This document shows, in pieces, positions 14,162 to 14,522 of a DNA stretch of 14,522 nt (within the stretch, counting starts at the first letter, position 1; each line of letters opens with the position of its first letter). The translations under genes were made by a program, and so were the position numbers. The notes beneath the pieces were generated by a model that worked only from the letters and a program-made list of their open reading frames with translations, was not told where the DNA came from and did not search any database. Source of the DNA: Cyanobacteria bacterium OH_PDB_112 (GTDB lineage Bacteria > Cyanobacteriota > Vampirovibrionia > Gastranaerophilales > CAJFVJ01); NCBI GenBank assembly GCA_023457295.1, contig JAEWLZ010000218.1, forward strand, positions 1-14,522, given 5' to 3'.

Positions 14162-14470
14162 ATGGCTGACTTGTACAAAAATATAAGTGACAGAGCTTAT
14201 TTTAAATATATTTCCCATCCGGATATTGATCCGCGTTTTAACTGGGAAAGTGCCAAACGTGAAGAACTTTTGGAGCAAAAAATTCGTGAAGAAGCTTATC
14301 TTCTCCACCAAAGAACTCATGGAGATGCAAATAGTGACTATTTGAAGGCAAAGGATATGGTTATGGACAGAATCAAATTCATTGCTTACCATCTCCATGA
14401 GCAAAGCTATAATGAAAAACCTCAAGATAGTTGGGTTCGTGCGGAAGATATTTATATAAATAATTTCTAG
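14162..14470 (+). CDS. Small protein of three DUF2934-like units
   Basis: A 102-residue cytoplasmic protein of unknown function. Three consecutive units (residues about 8-39, 41-70 and 71-101) each begin with I-x3-A-Y and end with a W/Y-x2-A-K/E-[DR] helix: ISDRAYFKY...NWESAKREE, IREEAYLLH...DYLKAKDMV and IKFIAYHLH...SWVRAEDIY. This pattern resembles DUF2934, a short helical domain known in proteobacteria and cyanobacteria, usually present once per protein. The start is supported by AGGAGG eight bases upstream. The next gene starts 11 bases after the stop, so the two probably form an operon. The domain assignment is from pattern memory and has not been tested by a profile search. Confidence 0.7.
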   Translation: MADLYKNISDRAYFKYISHPDIDPRFNWESAKREELLEQKIREEAYLLHQRTHGDANSDYLKAKDMVMDRIKFIAYHLHEQSYNEKPQDSWVRAEDIYINNF

Positions 14471-14481
14471 GAGAATATTTT

Positions 14482-14522
14482 ATGGTTAAACTATTGAAGC
14501 ACACAAAAGGGCATATTTCAGG
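14482..14522 (+). CDS. Start of an unidentified gene (cut by window edge)
   Basis: ATG 14482 is preceded by AGGAG (14469-14473) at eight bases. The first 13 codons read MVKLLKHTKGHIS before the window ends. This is too short to identify. It overlaps nothing and likely forms an operon with the DUF2934-like gene upstream. Confidence 0.6.
   Translation, partial: MVKLLKHTKGHIS

Overview
The window is compact, AT-rich bacterial DNA made almost entirely of housekeeping genes. No tRNA, rRNA, insertion sequence, prophage or CRISPR array is visible. UGA acts as a normal stop codon (pdxJ ends in TGA). The organism is a diderm: it encodes an Omp85/BamA outer-membrane assembly protein and a periplasmic Skp/OmpH chaperone. 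BamA has three POTRA domains behind a proline-rich linker, an arrangement known from cyanobacterial Omp85. Together with the low GC, a ferritin and an anaerobe-type CoA-disulfide-reductase-like flavoprotein, this suggests a non-photosynthetic relative of cyanobacteria (Vampirovibrionia/Melainabacteria, for example gut Gastranaerophilales). That placement is an inference of moderate confidence.

Layout. Positions 1-2507 (minus) hold purS-purQ-purL, the three-subunit FGAM synthase of purine synthesis, with purL running off the left edge. Divergent from it, 2630-5316 (plus) holds a CoADR/NADH-oxidase-like flavoprotein, pdxJ (vitamin B6) and an exported protein of unknown function coupled to pdxJ by an ATGA overlap; a clear terminator follows. 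Next come a small orphan gene and pyrF (5487-6521, plus). pyrF converges on mtnA (minus, 6518-7558), and the two share stop-codon bases.

A divergent promoter region (7559-7707) leads into a plus-strand cluster: bamA, skp/ompH, tsaC (t6A tRNA modification) and rpiB (pentose phosphate), followed after about 100 bases by pgk (glycolysis). pgk ends at a strong hairpin that also serves the convergent minus-strand gene for a 207-residue protein of unknown function. A minus-strand ferritin with its own terminator follows. The right edge has a plus-strand gene built of three DUF2934-like units and the first codons of another gene.

Most of the window is ordinary. The points that deserve a second look are: (1) a 16-bp inverted repeat whose 3' arm contains the pgk ribosome-binding site and whose 5' arm would be absent from transcripts made by the likely pgk promoter; (2) an Asp-to-Glu change at a catalytic-tetrad position of PyrF; (3) the triple DUF2934-like protein; (4) a pyrF terminator candidate embedded in the mtnA coding sequence. 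No clearly new multi-gene system is visible.
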